The notes: a model not told the origin generated them from the sequence alone. Shown: positions 45,069 to 56,194, numbered from the stretch's first letter. The stretch is DNA of 64,000 nucleotides from Streptomyces sp. NBC_01268 (GCF_036240795.1 NZ_CP108454.1:2790001-2854000), one strand, 5' to 3'. Program-made: numbers and translations.

Positions 45069-46091
45069 ATGGACATAGGTATCGACCTCGGCACGGCCAA
45101 CACCCTCCTCTACGCCCGTGGCCAGGGCATCGTCCTCAACGAACCGTCCGTGGTGGCGGTCCAGGCCGGCTCGCGGGCGGCGCTCGCGGTCGGCGCGGAG
45201 GCGAAGGAGACCATCGGCCGCACGCCCGGTTCGATCACCGCGATCCGCCCGCTGCGGGACGGCGTGATCAGCGACTACGAGGCGGCCGAGGAGATGATCC
45301 GGCACTTCGTGCGCAAGGCCGTCCCCGGGCGCCGGCGCCCGCGCACCCGGATGGTGGTGTGCGTGCCGAGCGGGGTGACCCCGGTCGAGCGGCGGGCCAT
45401 CGTGCACGCCACGCGCTCCGCGGGCGCGCGGGCGGTCCACCTCATCGAGGAGCCGATGGCGGCGGCGATCGGGGCGGGCCTGCCGGTGTCGGACCCACGC
45501 GGCTCGATGGTCGTCGACATCGGCGGCGGCACGACGGAGGTGGCCGTCATCTCGCTCGGCGGGATCGTCACCGCGCAGTCCCTGCGGGTGGGCGGCGACC
45601 GGCTGGACGCCGCCATCGCGGACTTCGTGCGCAAGGAGCACTCGCTGCTCGTCGGCGAGCGGACCGCCGAGGACGTCAAGATCGCCATCGGCTCGGCCTG
45701 GCCGGTGCCGGGCGGCGAGGAGTTCGAGCGCGCCACCTTCACCGTGCGGGGCCGCGAGAAGGTCAGCGGCCTGCCGCGCACGGTCGAGCTGACCGTGCCG
45801 GAGGTGCGCAGGGCGCTCGACGAGCCGGTGGAAGCGATCATCGCGGCGGTGCGGGTCACCCTGGAGGAGTGCCCGCCGGAGCTGTCAGGCGACGTCATGG
45901 AACACGGCATCGTCCTCACCGGCGGCGGCGCCCTGCTGTCCGGCCTGGACCTGCGCATGGCCTCGGCGACCGGCATCCCGGTCTTCGTCGCCGACGCCCC
46001 GCTGGACTGCGTGGCGCTGGGCTCCGGGCGGTGCGTGGAGGACTTCGACGGGTTGCAGCGGGTGCTGGGGAAGGCGGAGGTGGTCCGGTAG
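45069..46091 (+). CDS. Second MreB-like actin homologue (Mbl type)
   Basis: The 340-residue protein has the full actin-like set: [50 protein letters not shown] and [16 protein letters not shown]. It lacks the N-terminal membrane-binding MSFIGR extension of MreB and begins directly MDIGIDLG. It differs from the window's MreB at many surface positions (for example GRRRPRTRMV and SAWPVPGGEEFERATF). Streptomyces has a second MreB-like protein, Mbl, with a wall role in spores. No ribosome site precedes the ATG; CAAACT eight bases upstream may be a poor -10. The gene lies between folC and valS, where I would not expect it. Confidence 0.88.
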   Translation: MDIGIDLGTANTLLYARGQGIVLNEPSVVAVQAGSRAALAVGAEAKETIGRTPGSITAIRPLRDGVISDYEAAEEMIRHFVRKAVPGRRRPRTRMVVCVPSGVTPVERRAIVHATRSAGARAVHLIEEPMAAAIGAGLPVSDPRGSMVVDIGGGTTEVAVISLGGIVTAQSLRVGGDRLDAAIADFVRKEHSLLVGERTAEDVKIAIGSAWPVPGGEEFERATFTVRGREKVSGLPRTVELTVPEVRRALDEPVEAIIAAVRVTLEECPPELSGDVMEHGIVLTGGGALLSGLDLRMASATGIPVFVADAPLDCVALGSGRCVEDFDGLQRVLGKAEVVR

Positions 46092-46146
46092 CCGGTGCGA
46101 GCCGGGGGCACGGCCTCGGGCCCGTCCGGCCTTGCGCGCCGGAGCA

Positions 46147-46230
46147 CGCCGGGCGTGCGGTGCGTGCGTTCGGCTGAGCGCCGGGCGTGCGGTGCGTGCG
46201 TTCCGCCGTGCGCCGGGCGTGCGTGGCGGG
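46147..46230 (+). repeat. 32-bp tandem repeat, about 2.5 copies
   Basis: The unit beginning CGCCGGGCGTGCGGTGCGTG repeats at 46147, 46179 and 46211 (partial). It lies in the gap between the convergent mreB-like and kinase genes. No coding role is visible; it could be a weak boundary or a slippage product. Confidence 0.75.
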
Positions 46231-46264
46231 CGGGCCGGACCCGGCGGGAACCGCCGGACGCGCC

Positions 46265-47422
46265 CTAGTGCGGAAACCCCGTCGGCAGCAGCGCCGTCAC
46301 CACGTACGCGCCGTGCTCCGGGCCGGCCCGGAGGGAGCCGCCCATGCTGGTGACCCGCTCCTCCATGGAGAACAGGCCCGTGCCGGTCGAGACGGGGGCA
46401 CGGTCCGGCGGGGTCCCGGGGAGCGGGTTGCGGACCTCGACGCGCACGTTCCGGCCCTCGACGTCGACCGTGATCGACACGGTCACCGGCAGACCGGGGG
46501 CGTGCTTGGCCGCGTTCGTCAGGCACTCCCGCACGACCCGGTGCACGGCCGTCTGCCGCAGCGGCGACAGCGCGTTCGCCTCGTCGGCGACCTTCAGGTC
46601 CACCGGACTGCCCATCCGCTCGCTCTCCTCGGCGAGCTCGGCGAGCCCTTCGAGGCCGGGCGTGGCGGCGGTCCCGTCGGCGCGCCGCACGATGGTCTCG
46701 TTGAGCATGTGGTGGGCGCGCCGGGCGGTGTCGGCGAGCTCCTCGAAGTCCTTCTGGTGGGCGTCGCCCCGGGCCCGCACGGCCAGCACCTCGGCCCGCA
46801 CGGCGAGCACGGTCAGCTCGCGGCCCACCAGGTCGTGGACGTCCCGGCCGACCGAGATCCGCTCCTCCTGGACGGCCTGCCGGGCGGCCGCCTCGTTGCG
46901 CTGGATCTGGAGGGCCAGGACGAGGTCCTGGCGGTACGCGGCGATGCCGACGCCCGCGGCCAGGGCGCCGATCGGGACGACCAGGCCGAGGAACTCGCTG
47001 AGGGTCTCGCCGTGCTTGGCGGGCCAGTCGGGCAGGTTGAACAGGGCGTAGGCGGTGGCGACGTACAGCAGCGTGGCGACCACGGCGACCCGCCGGCCCC
47101 GGAAGCGGCCGAGCGAGTACAGCGCGAACTGGACCATCGTCAGCTCGTGCAGCCAGCCCATCAGGAAGAGCGCCACCACGAACGGCACCCACGGCGCCTT
47201 CCGGCGCAGCACGAGCGTGGCCGCGCCGGCCGCGAGGACCAGGGTCGCGGTGACGCCGGTGAGCGAGTTGTCGGCGCGGGCGAGGCCCGGCACGTCCAGG
47301 ACCATCAGGCCGAAGGCGCTGGCGGCGGCGACGACGTCCATGGCGAGGGGCGACACGGCCCACCGGTCCGCACAGCGGCGCAGCGCGGGGAAGGCGGGAA
47401 GGCGGAGCATGCCCTCCATCAT
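46265..47422 (-). CDS. Orphan NarL-type sensor histidine kinase
   Basis: The 385-residue protein has about five membrane helices in its first 165 residues, then a HisKA_3 dimerisation segment with the phospho-acceptor His in DVHDLVGRELTVL. A degenerate ATPase domain has ECLTNAAKHAPG (N box) and STGTGLFSMEERV (G box). No response-regulator gene lies next to it, which is unusual for this class. Several starts are possible (47422, 47419, 47410); 47422 has AAGGA six bases upstream. The stimulus is unknown. It converges with the mreB-like gene. Confidence 0.88.
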   Translation of the reverse strand: MMEGMLRLPAFPALRRCADRWAVSPLAMDVVAAASAFGLMVLDVPGLARADNSLTGVTATLVLAAGAATLVLRRKAPWVPFVVALFLMGWLHELTMVQFALYSLGRFRGRRVAVVATLLYVATAYALFNLPDWPAKHGETLSEFLGLVVPIGALAAGVGIAAYRQDLVLALQIQRNEAAARQAVQEERISVGRDVHDLVGRELTVLAVRAEVLAVRARGDAHQKDFEELADTARRAHHMLNETIVRRADGTAATPGLEGLAELAEESERMGSPVDLKVADEANALSPLRQTAVHRVVRECLTNAAKHAPGLPVTVSITVDVEGRNVRVEVRNPLPGTPPDRAPVSTGTGLFSMEERVTSMGGSLRAGPEHGAYVVTALLPTGFPH

Positions 47423-47568
47423 CCAGGGTCCTTCGTCCCGTCGCCGGGGACCTGAAGTCCCGTCTGGTGTGAGATCGGGCACTTCGCCCAGATTGCTGTT
47501 TGACTCTGAAATGTGTACGAAGCATCCCAGGAGCAGTGATCGCTCACCGGCGACGTGCTCGACGCGCT

Positions 47569-47583
47569 CCCCCGGGGGGGGGG
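47569..47583. repeat. C5G10 homopolymer tract
   Basis: Five C followed by ten G lie in the gap between the kinase gene and valS. Such tracts slip easily in replication and are prone to sequencing error. No gene or promoter is seen to depend on it. Confidence 0.6.
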
Positions 47584-47598
47584 ACGGAGCGGGGGTAC

Positions 47599-47640
47599 GC
47601 GGAAGGGCCCGGAACCAGTCGTGGTTCCGGGCCCTTCCGC
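47599..47640 (-). terminator. Strong hairpin terminator of valS
   Basis: A perfect 19-bp stem (GCGGAAGGGCCCGGAACCA) with a GTCG loop stands 11 bases after the valS stop. Confidence 0.88.
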
Positions 47641-47651
47641 GGAGGCGGTGG

Positions 47652-50273
47652 TTACGCCTGCGGCAGCTTCTCCAGCTGTGCCTGGATGCGGGCGATGTCC
47701 TCGTCCGCCTTGGCGAGGCGGCCACGGATCTTGTCGACCACGTTGTCCGGCGCCTTGGCCAGGAAGGCCTCGTTGCCCAGCTTGCCCTGGGCCTGCGCCT
47801 TCTCCTTCTCGGCGACGGCGAGGTCCTTCGCGAGGCGCTTGCGCTCGGCCGCGACGTCGATCGTGCCGGACAGGTCCAGCGCGACCTCGGCGCCGGCCAC
47901 CGGCAGGGTGGCGGTGGCCGCGAAGCCCTCGCCCTCCGGCTGGAGGCGCAGGATCTGGCGGATGGCGGCCTCGTGCGCGGCGAGCGGGGTGCCGGTCAGC
48001 GTGAGGCGCGCGGGCACCTTCTGGGCGTCCTGCAGTCCCTGCTCCTTGCGGAACCGGCGGACCTCGGTGATGACCCGCTGGACCAGCGCGATCTCCTGCT
48101 CGGCGGCGGTGTCGCGGAAGCCGCTGTCCTTCGGCCAGTCGGCGATCACGAGCGACTCGCCGCCGGTCAGCGTGGTCCACAGCGTCTCGGTGACGAAGGG
48201 GACCACCGGGTGCAGCAGCCGCAGCATGACGTCGAGGACCTCGCCGAGGACCCGGCCGGAGACCCGCGCGCCCTCGCCGCCGGCGAAGAACGTCGTCTTC
48301 GACAGCTCGACGTACCAGTCGAAGACCTCGTCCCACGCGAAGTGGTAGAGGGCGTCCGACAGCTTCGAGAACTGGTAGTCGTCGTAGAACGCGTCGACGT
48401 CGGCGACCGTCTCGTTGAGCCGGGACAGGATCCAGCGGTCCGTGGCGGTCATCTCGGACGGGTCGGGCAGCTCGCCCTCGATCGTCGCGCCGTTCATCAG
48501 CGCGAAGCGCGTGGCGTTCCAGATCTTGTTGGCGAACTTGCTGGACGCCTGGACCCAGTCCTCGCCGATCGGGACGTCGACGCCGGGGTTGGCGCCGCGG
48601 GCCAGGGTGAAGCGCACGGCGTCGGAGCCGTAGGTGTCCATCCAGTCGAGCGGGTTGACCACGTTGCCGAAGGACTTCGACATCTTCTTGCCGTTCTGGT
48701 CACGGACCATGCCGTGCAGGGCGATGGTGTGGAACGGCGGGGTGCCGTCCATCGCGTACAGACCGAACATCATCATCCGGGCGACCCAGAAGAAGAGGAT
48801 GTCGTAGCCGGTGACCAGGACGGAGTTCGGATAGAACTTCTTGAGGCTCTCCGTCTGCTCGGGCCAGCCGAGCGTGGAGAACGGCCACAGGCCGGAGGAG
48901 AACCAGGTGTCCAGGACGTCGCTGTCCTGGGTCCAGCCGTCACCGCTCGGCGGCTGCTCGTCGGGGCCGACGCAGACGACCTCGCCGTTGGGGCCGTACC
49001 AGACGGGGATGCGGTGGCCCCACCAGAGCTGGCGCGAGATGCACCAGTCGTGCAGGTTGTCGACCCAGTCGAAGTACCGCTTCTCCATCTCCTGCGGGTG
49101 GATCTTGACCTTGCCGTCGCGGACCGCGTCACCGGCGGCCTTGGCGAGCGGGCCGACCTTGACCCACCACTGCATCGACAGACGCGGCTCGATGGTGGTC
49201 TTGCAGCGCGAGCAGTGGCCGACGGAGTGGGTGTACGGGCGCTTCTCGGCGACGATCCGACCCTCGGCGCGCAGCGCGGCGACGATCGCGGAGCGGGCCT
49301 CCAGGCGGTCCAGACCGAGGAACGGGCCGTGGACCGTGATGACCGCGTGCTCGTCCATGACGGCGATCGACGGCAGGTCGTGGCGCTGGCCGATCTCGAA
49401 GTCGTTCGGGTCGTGCGCCGGCGTCACCTTGACGGCGCCGGTGCCGAACGCGGGATCGACGTGCGTGTCGGCGACGATCGGGATGCGGCGGCCGGTGAGC
49501 GGCAGCTCGATCTCGGTGCCGATCATGTGCCGGTAGCGCTCGTCGTCCGGGTGGACGGCGACGGCCGTGTCACCCAGCATCGTCTCGGCGCGGGTGGTGG
49601 CGACGACGATCTCGGCGTCGCCCTCGCCGTACCGGATGGAGACGAGCTCGCCGTCGTCGTCCTGGTACTCGACCTCGATGTCGGAGATCGCGGTCAGACA
49701 GCGCGGGCACCAGTTGATGATGCGCTCGGCGCGGTAGATCAGCTCGTCGTCGTAGAGCTTCTTGAAGATGGTCTGGACGGCCTGGGACAGGCCCTCGTCC
49801 ATGGTGAAGCGCTCGCGGGACCAGGCGACGCCGTCACCGAGGCGCTTCATCTGCCCCGAGATCTGGCCGCCGGACTCGGCCTTCCACTGCCAGACGCGCT
49901 CGACGAACGCCTCGCGGCCCAGGTCGTGGCGGGACTTGCCCTCCTTGGCGAGCTCGCGCTCGACGACGTTCTGGGTGGCGATGCCGGCGTGGTCCATGCC
50001 GGGCTGCCACAGCGTCTCGTAGCCCTGCATGCGCTTGCGGCGGGTCAGGGCGTCGATGAGCGTGTGCTCGAAGGCGTGGCCCAGGTGGAGCGAGCCGGTG
50101 ACGTTCGGCGGCGGGATGACGATGGTGAACGGAGGCTTGTCGCTCTTCTCGTCCGCCTCGAAGTAGCCCCGCTCTACCCAGCGCTCGTACAGCTGCCCCT
50201 CTACTTCGGCCGGCGCGTACGCGGTCGGCAGTTCGGGGGTGGCTGTCGTCTGCTGCTGAGTGTTCTCGGTCAC
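47652..50273 (-). CDS. valS: Valyl-tRNA synthetase
   Basis: The 873-residue class Ia synthetase has the HIGH-type motif in [15 protein letters not shown] (HLGH at 63-66), the editing domain ([19 protein letters not shown]), [14 protein letters not shown] and a C-terminal coiled-coil arm (residues about 805-873). It starts with GTG (VTENTQQQ). The hexamer TAAACT ends six bases before that GTG and there is no ribosome site, so leaderless translation is likely. No T-box leader fits in the short upstream region. Confidence 0.97.
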   Translation of the reverse strand: MTENTQQQTTATPELPTAYAPAEVEGQLYERWVERGYFEADEKSDKPPFTIVIPPPNVTGSLHLGHAFEHTLIDALTRRKRMQGYETLWQPGMDHAGIATQNVVERELAKEGKSRHDLGREAFVERVWQWKAESGGQISGQMKRLGDGVAWSRERFTMDEGLSQAVQTIFKKLYDDELIYRAERIINWCPRCLTAISDIEVEYQDDDGELVSIRYGEGDAEIVVATTRAETMLGDTAVAVHPDDERYRHMIGTEIELPLTGRRIPIVADTHVDPAFGTGAVKVTPAHDPNDFEIGQRHDLPSIAVMDEHAVITVHGPFLGLDRLEARSAIVAALRAEGRIVAEKRPYTHSVGHCSRCKTTIEPRLSMQWWVKVGPLAKAAGDAVRDGKVKIHPQEMEKRYFDWVDNLHDWCISRQLWWGHRIPVWYGPNGEVVCVGPDEQPPSGDGWTQDSDVLDTWFSSGLWPFSTLGWPEQTESLKKFYPNSVLVTGYDILFFWVARMMMFGLYAMDGTPPFHTIALHGMVRDQNGKKMSKSFGNVVNPLDWMDTYGSDAVRFTLARGANPGVDVPIGEDWVQASSKFANKIWNATRFALMNGATIEGELPDPSEMTATDRWILSRLNETVADVDAFYDDYQFSKLSDALYHFAWDEVFDWYVELSKTTFFAGGEGARVSGRVLGEVLDVMLRLLHPVVPFVTETLWTTLTGGESLVIADWPKDSGFRDTAAEQEIALVQRVITEVRRFRKEQGLQDAQKVPARLTLTGTPLAAHEAAIRQILRLQPEGEGFAATATLPVAGAEVALDLSGTIDVAAERKRLAKDLAVAEKEKAQAQGKLGNEAFLAKAPDNVVDKIRGRLAKADEDIARIQAQLEKLPQA

Positions 50274-50279
50274 CGGGCC

Positions 50280-50285
50280 AGTTTA
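50280..50285 (-). promoter_or_regulatory. Leaderless -10 hexamer of valS
   Basis: TAAACT on the minus strand ends six bases before the valS GTG. Confidence 0.55.
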
Positions 50286-50411
50286 GGGGGATCCCGGGGT
50301 GGTCCTGAAACTCGATTGTTCCGTAACGGTGTGGCCCCCACTGCCCCGGCGGCACAGGGCTTCCGACAGGATGTTCGCCAGGCATAAACATCTTGTGAGG
50401 GGAACCTGTCC

Positions 50412-51389
50412 ATGAGCTACAACCAGCCGGGCCCGTACGGCGGCCAGCCCCAGCAGCCCGGGCCGTACGGCCAGCCGGGGCCTTACGGGCAGCAGCCGCA
50501 GCAGCCCGGCCCCTACGGGCAGCCGCCGCAGGCCCCGCAGCCCGGCTACGGCTACCCGCAGCAGGCTCCGCAGGGTGTCCCGCCGCAGCAGCCGTACGGC
50601 TACCCGCAGCAGGGCCAGCAGCCCGGCCCGTACGGCCAGCAGCCCCCGTACGGCGCCCCGCAGGGCCCGGGCGGCTACCTGCCCCCGCCGCCGGCCCCGA
50701 AGAAGAGCAAGGCCGGCTGGATCATCGGCGGCGTCGCCGTGGTCGCGGCGCTGGCGGTGGGCGCGTACTTCGTGATCGGCGGGGGTGGCGGTGGGAACGG
50801 CGACGTCGCCGACTCCACCAAGGGTTACAAGATCACCCCGGCGGCGACGGTCGGTGAGTACAAGAAGGAGGGCGCCGACAGGACCGGCGACCTGTCGGAG
50901 AAGCAGAAGGCCAGCGCCGACGCGATGGGGATCAAGAACCCCCACTCGGTCGTGGCCTCGTACAAGTCGGGGGACGCGTCCGACCCGCTCAAGGGCAAGA
51001 GCATGAGCCTGAACGGGATGTGGGGCGAGATCACCGACCCGGCGAAGGCGCTCGACACCGCGTTCGCGAACTACGAGAAGGACCAGACGGGCAAGGCCGA
51101 GGACGTCAAGGTCACCCCGGTCGGCAGCCCGGAGGCCAAGACCCCGGCGGGCTTCGAGGGCGCGCTGATGAAGTGCCAGTACCTCAAGCTGGAGAACACC
51201 GGCGCCTCGACCTCGCCTGGCCCGAAGTCCTTCCAGGTGCCCACGTGCATCTGGTCCGACTACAGCACCTTGGGCGTCGTGAACGTCATCGACCTGTCGA
51301 CGATGATGACCGGCGGCCAGGGCCTCTCCCTGGACCAGGTCGCGGAGCTGGCGAGCCAGCAGTACAAGGCCTCGCGCAGCAAGGCCTGA
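50412..51389 (+). CDS. Membrane-anchored protein with Pro/Gln/Gly/Tyr-rich cytoplasmic arm
   Basis: The 325-residue protein starts with about 95 residues of GPYGQPGPYGQQPQQP-like repeats, then KKSKAGW and one membrane helix at about 102-122. A Gly hinge and an outer domain of about 200 residues follow, with two Cys that could form a disulfide (ALMKCQYLK and PTCIWSDYS). The topology places the disordered arm inside. GAGGGG about seven bases before the ATG is the ribosome site. It stands alone between valS and clpX and converges with clpX at a shared terminator. The outer domain is not recognised; substrate-binding or sensing is possible. Confidence 0.85.
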   Translation: MSYNQPGPYGGQPQQPGPYGQPGPYGQQPQQPGPYGQPPQAPQPGYGYPQQAPQGVPPQQPYGYPQQGQQPGPYGQQPPYGAPQGPGGYLPPPPAPKKSKAGWIIGGVAVVAALAVGAYFVIGGGGGGNGDVADSTKGYKITPAATVGEYKKEGADRTGDLSEKQKASADAMGIKNPHSVVASYKSGDASDPLKGKSMSLNGMWGEITDPAKALDTAFANYEKDQTGKAEDVKVTPVGSPEAKTPAGFEGALMKCQYLKLENTGASTSPGPKSFQVPTCIWSDYSTLGVVNVIDLSTMMTGGQGLSLDQVAELASQQYKASRSKA

Positions 51390-51400
51390 TCCGCCGCACA

Positions 51401-51442
51401 CGAGAAGGGGCGCCCCGCCGGTCGGCGGGGCGCCCCTTCTCG
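51401..51442 (+). terminator. Bidirectional hairpin terminator shared with clpX
   Basis: A 20-bp perfect stem (CGAGAAGGGGCGCCCCGCCG) with a GT apex lies between the convergent stops of the anchored protein and clpX. Confidence 0.88.
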
Positions 51443-51452
51443 TCGCTTCGGG

Positions 51453-52736
<1,284 letters not shown>

Positions 52737-52892
52737 GAGGTGCTTCCCCTTCGCCTGGGAGTGCTTGGTTCAGCGACTCCTGGTGCCTCATATTCGACGG
52801 TACCTTGCCGGGCCCCTCGTTCGGGCCCCCCTTGGCGCGGTTGGCATGGACGGGATTCGGCCACACCAACCACGGCGAGGGAAGGTCGAGCG

Positions 52893-53567
52893 TCAGTGTG
52901 CCGCGGGGGCCGTGCTCTTACGGGTCGAGACGATCTGGTCGATCAGGCCGTACGCGAGGGCGTCCTCGGCGGTCAGGATCTTGTCGCGCTCGATGTCGTC
53001 GCGGATCTTCTCGATCGGCGTGGAGGAGTGCTTGGCCAGCATCTCCTCGAGCTGGCTGCGCATGCGCAGGATCTCCCGGGCCGCGATCTCCAGGTCGGAG
53101 AGCTGCTCACGGCCGGTGCCGCCGGACGGCTGGTGGATCAGCACGCGGGCGTTGGGCAGGGCCATCCGCTTGCCGGGGGTGCCGGCGGCGAGCAGCACGG
53201 CCGCGGCGGAGGCCGCCTGGCCCATGCAGACCGTCTGGATGTCCGGCTTCACGAACTGCATCGTGTCGTAGATCGCCGTGAGGGCGGTGAAGGAGCCGCC
53301 CGGGCTGTTGATGTAGATCGAGATGTCGCGGTCCGGGTCCATCGACTCCAGGCACAGCAGCTGCGCCATGACGTCGTTGGCCGAGGCGTCGTCGATCTGC
53401 ACGCCGAGGAAGATCACGCGCTCCTCGAACAGCTTCGCGTACGGGTCGTACTCGCGCACGCCCTGCGAGGTGCGCTCCACGAAGCGCGGCACGACGTAGC
53501 GGTTGTCCATCGGCGCGCCGGTGTAGAGGCCGCTCGGGGAGAGGTTGTTCTGCATCTGGGTGTTCAC
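52893..53567 (-). CDS. clpP2: ClpP2 peptidase subunit
   Basis: The 224-residue serine peptidase has YINSPGGS, the catalytic Ser120 in GQAASAAAV, His145 in HQPSGG and an Asp near 191. The first 25 residues form an actinobacterial extension likely to be processed. It follows clpP1 by 53 bases on the same strand and should share its transcript. Streptomyces ClpP1 and ClpP2 form the main housekeeping protease. Confidence 0.96.
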   Translation of the reverse strand: MNTQMQNNLSPSGLYTGAPMDNRYVVPRFVERTSQGVREYDPYAKLFEERVIFLGVQIDDASANDVMAQLLCLESMDPDRDISIYINSPGGSFTALTAIYDTMQFVKPDIQTVCMGQAASAAAVLLAAGTPGKRMALPNARVLIHQPSGGTGREQLSDLEIAAREILRMRSQLEEMLAKHSSTPIEKIRDDIERDKILTAEDALAYGLIDQIVSTRKSTAPAAH

Positions 53568-53620
53568 CGTCCTGGTGGCGTTCGGCGGGGGGCTGGGGCT
53601 CTTGGGCGGGCTGCCGGCGC

Positions 53621-54238
53621 TCAGGCGCCCGTGCCGCCGCCGCCCGGAACACCCGCGGCGTGCGTGATGATGTCGTCGATGAGGCCGTACTCCTTGGCCT
53701 CCTCCGCGGTGAACCAGCGGTCACGGTCGCCGTCGCGGATGATCGCCTCGACGGTCTGACCGGAGTGGTGCGCGGTGATCTCGGCCATGCGCTTCTTCGT
53801 ACGGAGAAGGTACTCGGCCTGGATCTTGATGTCGGAGGCGGTGCCACCGATGCCGGCGGAGCCCTGGTGCATCAGGATGTCGGTGTTCGGCAGCGCGAAG
53901 CGCTTGCCGGGGGTGCCGCCGGTGAGCAGGAACTGGCCCATCGAGGCCGCCATGCCCATACCGATGGTCACGACGTCGTTGGGGATGTACTGCATGGTGT
54001 CGTAGACGGCCATGCCGGCCGTCACGGAGCCACCGGGGCTGTTGATGTACAGGTAGATGTCCTTCGCCGGGTCGGCGGCGAGGAGGAGCATCTGGGCGGT
54101 GATCTTGTTGGCGATCTCGTCGTCGACCTGCTGGCCGAGGAAGATGATGCGCTCGCCGAGCAGCCGGTTGTAGACATGGTCGCCGAGGCCACCACCGATG
54201 GACGGCTCACCCGCGGCGTAAGGCTTCAGATTCGTCAC
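53621..54238 (-). CDS. clpP1: ClpP1 peptidase subunit
   Basis: The 205-residue peptidase has YINSPGGSV, catalytic Ser99 in GMAASMGQ, His124 in MHQGSAG and the C-terminal EYGLIDDI. The frame is open to 54595, but the GTG at 54238 ([11 protein letters not shown]) has AGGTGG five bases upstream and fits the family. The upstream region contains a ClgR operator. ClpP1 works with ClpP2 and ClpX or ClpC. Confidence 0.96.
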   Translation of the reverse strand: MTNLKPYAAGEPSIGGGLGDHVYNRLLGERIIFLGQQVDDEIANKITAQMLLLAADPAKDIYLYINSPGGSVTAGMAVYDTMQYIPNDVVTIGMGMAASMGQFLLTGGTPGKRFALPNTDILMHQGSAGIGGTASDIKIQAEYLLRTKKRMAEITAHHSGQTVEAIIRDGDRDRWFTAEEAKEYGLIDDIITHAAGVPGGGGTGA

Positions 54239-54315
54239 GTATCCACCTGCTCGTCTCCGACGGCACCGGGCCGTCTCAGCGTCTCGTTCTGAGGGCATTG
54301 CCCTCGTATTCATGG

Positions 54316-54321
54316 ACCCTA
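54316..54321 (-). promoter_or_regulatory. -10-like hexamer of the clpP1 operon
   Basis: TAGGGT on the minus strand lies 77 bases before the clpP1 start and 38 bases downstream of the ClgR box, a layout expected for an activator-dependent promoter without a strong -35 box. Confidence 0.4.
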
Positions 54322-54359
54322 ACGCGCAGGTAGGACAACGCCATCCCGCTTCCCGAACT

Positions 54360-54373
54360 GTTCGCTGGGAGCG
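54360..54373 (-). promoter_or_regulatory. ClgR operator upstream of clpP1
   Basis: GTTCGC-TGGGA-GCG exactly matches the GTTCGC-N5-GCG consensus for ClgR, the activator of clpP1 and other protease genes in Streptomyces (consensus recalled, not looked up). The distance to the -10 fits a role as activator. Confidence 0.65.
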
Positions 54374-54411
54374 CAAGGTAGTTGGAGGCGCATGAACGGG
54401 TCCCGGTACGT

Positions 54412-54451
54412 CCACGGGCCCGGGCGCACAGCTGTGCGTCCGGGCCCGTGG
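54412..54451 (-). terminator. Hairpin terminator of tig
   Basis: A 40-base palindrome (arm CCACGGGCCCGGGCGCACAG with one G-T mismatch) lies between the tig stop and the clpP1 promoter region. Confidence 0.85.
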
Positions 54452-54500
54452 CGCGGGGTTCGGAGCGGGGCCGGAGCCCCACGCGTCCCCCCGGGGAGAC

Positions 54501-55880
54501 TTACTTCTCCTCGGAGACCTCGGCCTCGCCGGTGACGGCCTCGACCGTCTCGGTGGCCTGCTCCTCGTCCTCGTCGGACAGGTCGACCTCGACACCGTTG
54601 GTGTCGACGACCTTGGCGGCCTCGACGACCAGCGCGAGCGCCTTGCCGCGGGCGACCTCGCCGACCAGCATCGGCACCTGGCCGCCCTGGACGACGGCCT
54701 GGGCGAACTGGTCGGGGGACATGCCGGAGGAGGCGGCGCGGCGCATGAGGTGCTCGGTGAGCTCCTCCTGGTCCACGTTCAGCTTCTCCTTGTTGACCAG
54801 CTCGTCGAGGATGAACTGGGTCTTGATGCCCTTGACGGCCTGGTCCTTGGTCTCGGCCTCGAACTCCTCGACCGTCTTGCCCTGGAACTCCAGGTACTTC
54901 TCCAGGCTCAGGCCCATCTGGCCGAGCTGGTGGTGCTCCAGGTTGTGCTTGCGGGTGTTGACCTCGTCCTCGAGCAGCTTCTCGGGGACGGGGATCTCCG
55001 CCAGCTCCAGGAGCTTCTCCAGGACGCGCTCCTGGGCCTGGGTGGCCTGGTCGAACTGCTTCATGTTCTCAAGGCGCTTGCGGCTGTCGGCCTTGAGCTC
55101 CTCGAGGGTGTCGAACTCCGAGGCCAGCTGCGCGAACTCGTCGTCCAGCTCGGGGAGCTCGCGGGCGGCGACGGTGAGGACCTTGACGGTCACCTCGGCG
55201 TCCTTGCCCTCGGCGGAGCCGCCCTTCAGCTGCGAGGTGAAGGTCGCCTCGCCGCCGGCCTCCAGGCCGGTGACGGCCTCGTCGATGCCGTCGAGGAGCT
55301 CGCCGGAGCCGATGGTGTACGAGACACCGCTGGCGACACCGTCGGGCAGGACCTCGCCGTCGACCTTGGCCTCCAGGTCGATGGTGATGACGTCGCCCTC
55401 GGCGGCGGCGCGCTCGACCGGGTTGGTGGACGCGAAGCGGTCGCGGAGCTGCTCCACGGACTTCTCGATGTCCTCGTCGGTGACCTCGACGGCGTCGACC
55501 TCGACCTCGATGCCGGAGAAGTCCGGGATCTCGATGGCCGGGCGGATGTCGACCTCGGCGGTGAAGGCCAGCAGCTCGCCGTCCTTCAGCTCCGTGATGT
55601 CGACCTCGGGCTGACCCAGCGGGTTGACCTCGGCCTCGTTCACGGCCTCGGTGTAGAACTTCGGGAGCGCGTCGTTGACGGCCTCCTCCAGCACCGCACC
55701 ACGGCCGAACCGCTGGTCGATCACGCGAGCCGGGATCTTGCCCTTACGGAAGCCCTTGACCGTGACCTGCTGGTTGATCTTCTTGTACGCCGCGTCGAGG
55801 CTGTCCTTGAGCTCCTCGAAGGGCACCTCGACAGTGAGCCGAACCCGGGTCGGGTTCAGGGTCTCCACGGCGCTCTTCAC
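54501..55880 (-). CDS. tig: Trigger factor, ribosome-bound chaperone
   Basis: The 459-residue protein has the ribosome-docking signature in [14 protein letters not shown] (about 41-54), a central FKBP-type prolyl isomerase domain ([16 protein letters not shown]), and a C-terminal chaperone arm. An acidic tail ends in EVSEEK. The frame is open to 56252, but the GTG at 55880 ([15 protein letters not shown]) has AAGGAG eight bases upstream. It is upstream of clpP1-clpP2-clpX in the standard order and has its own terminator. Confidence 0.96.
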   Translation of the reverse strand: MKSAVETLNPTRVRLTVEVPFEELKDSLDAAYKKINQQVTVKGFRKGKIPARVIDQRFGRGAVLEEAVNDALPKFYTEAVNEAEVNPLGQPEVDITELKDGELLAFTAEVDIRPAIEIPDFSGIEVEVDAVEVTDEDIEKSVEQLRDRFASTNPVERAAAEGDVITIDLEAKVDGEVLPDGVASGVSYTIGSGELLDGIDEAVTGLEAGGEATFTSQLKGGSAEGKDAEVTVKVLTVAARELPELDDEFAQLASEFDTLEELKADSRKRLENMKQFDQATQAQERVLEKLLELAEIPVPEKLLEDEVNTRKHNLEHHQLGQMGLSLEKYLEFQGKTVEEFEAETKDQAVKGIKTQFILDELVNKEKLNVDQEELTEHLMRRAASSGMSPDQFAQAVVQGGQVPMLVGEVARGKALALVVEAAKVVDTNGVEVDLSDEDEEQATETVEAVTGEAEVSEEK

Positions 55881-55983
55881 GGTTCGGTCTCCTTGGTGGC
55901 TGATTCCTGGTTTCGCCGGTACCGCCTGGGGGCGGTTCCGGCCGATCGGCCCGGTCAGAGAGACACACGGGCACGCAGCTTGC

Positions 55984-56014
55984 ATAGTAGCCGCAAGCGC
56001 CTCACGGCCCACAA
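55984..56014 (-). promoter_or_regulatory. Putative promoter of tig
   Basis: TACTAT (55989-55984) is a good -10; TTGTGG (56014-56009) is a possible -35 at a long 19-base spacing. It would give a leader of about 97 nt. Confidence 0.4.
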
Positions 56015-56029
56015 CGTGATCTTGGCTGG

Positions 56030-56103
56030 TCGGGGTGGCGGGATTTGAACCCACGGCCTTCCGCTCCCAAAGCGGACGCGCTACCAAGCTGCGCCACACC
56101 CCG
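56030..56103 (-). tRNA. tRNA-Pro (anticodon TGG)
   Basis: The minus strand folds as a cloverleaf with acceptor CGGGGTG pairing with CACCCCG and discriminator A. The D arm lies in GGCGCAGCTTGGTAGCGC, the anticodon TGG in CTTTGGGAG and the T loop in GGGTTCAAATCCC. CCA is not encoded. The gene is intact with no integrase nearby. Confidence 0.96.
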
Positions 56104-56188
56104 TCGGTGCGACACGTAGGGTACATGGACGGGGACGCTGCGACGCCCCCTCTTTTCAAGGGGTGTGCGGGGACCTGCGAGGACCCGC

Positions 56189-56194
56189 TACGAT
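56189..56194 (+). promoter_or_regulatory. -10-like hexamer for tRNA-Gly
   Basis: TACGAT lies 43 bases before the mature 5' end; no clear -35 box was found. Confidence 0.35.

Noticed and set aside
50274..50411. T-box or other riboswitch before valS
   Set aside because: The upstream gap is 138 bases and the -10 hexamer lies six bases before the start, leaving no room for a leader.
52810..52828. GGGCCC hairpin between clpP2 and clpX as a terminator
   Set aside because: The stem is only six base pairs with a seven-base loop in very GC-rich DNA; too weak to call.
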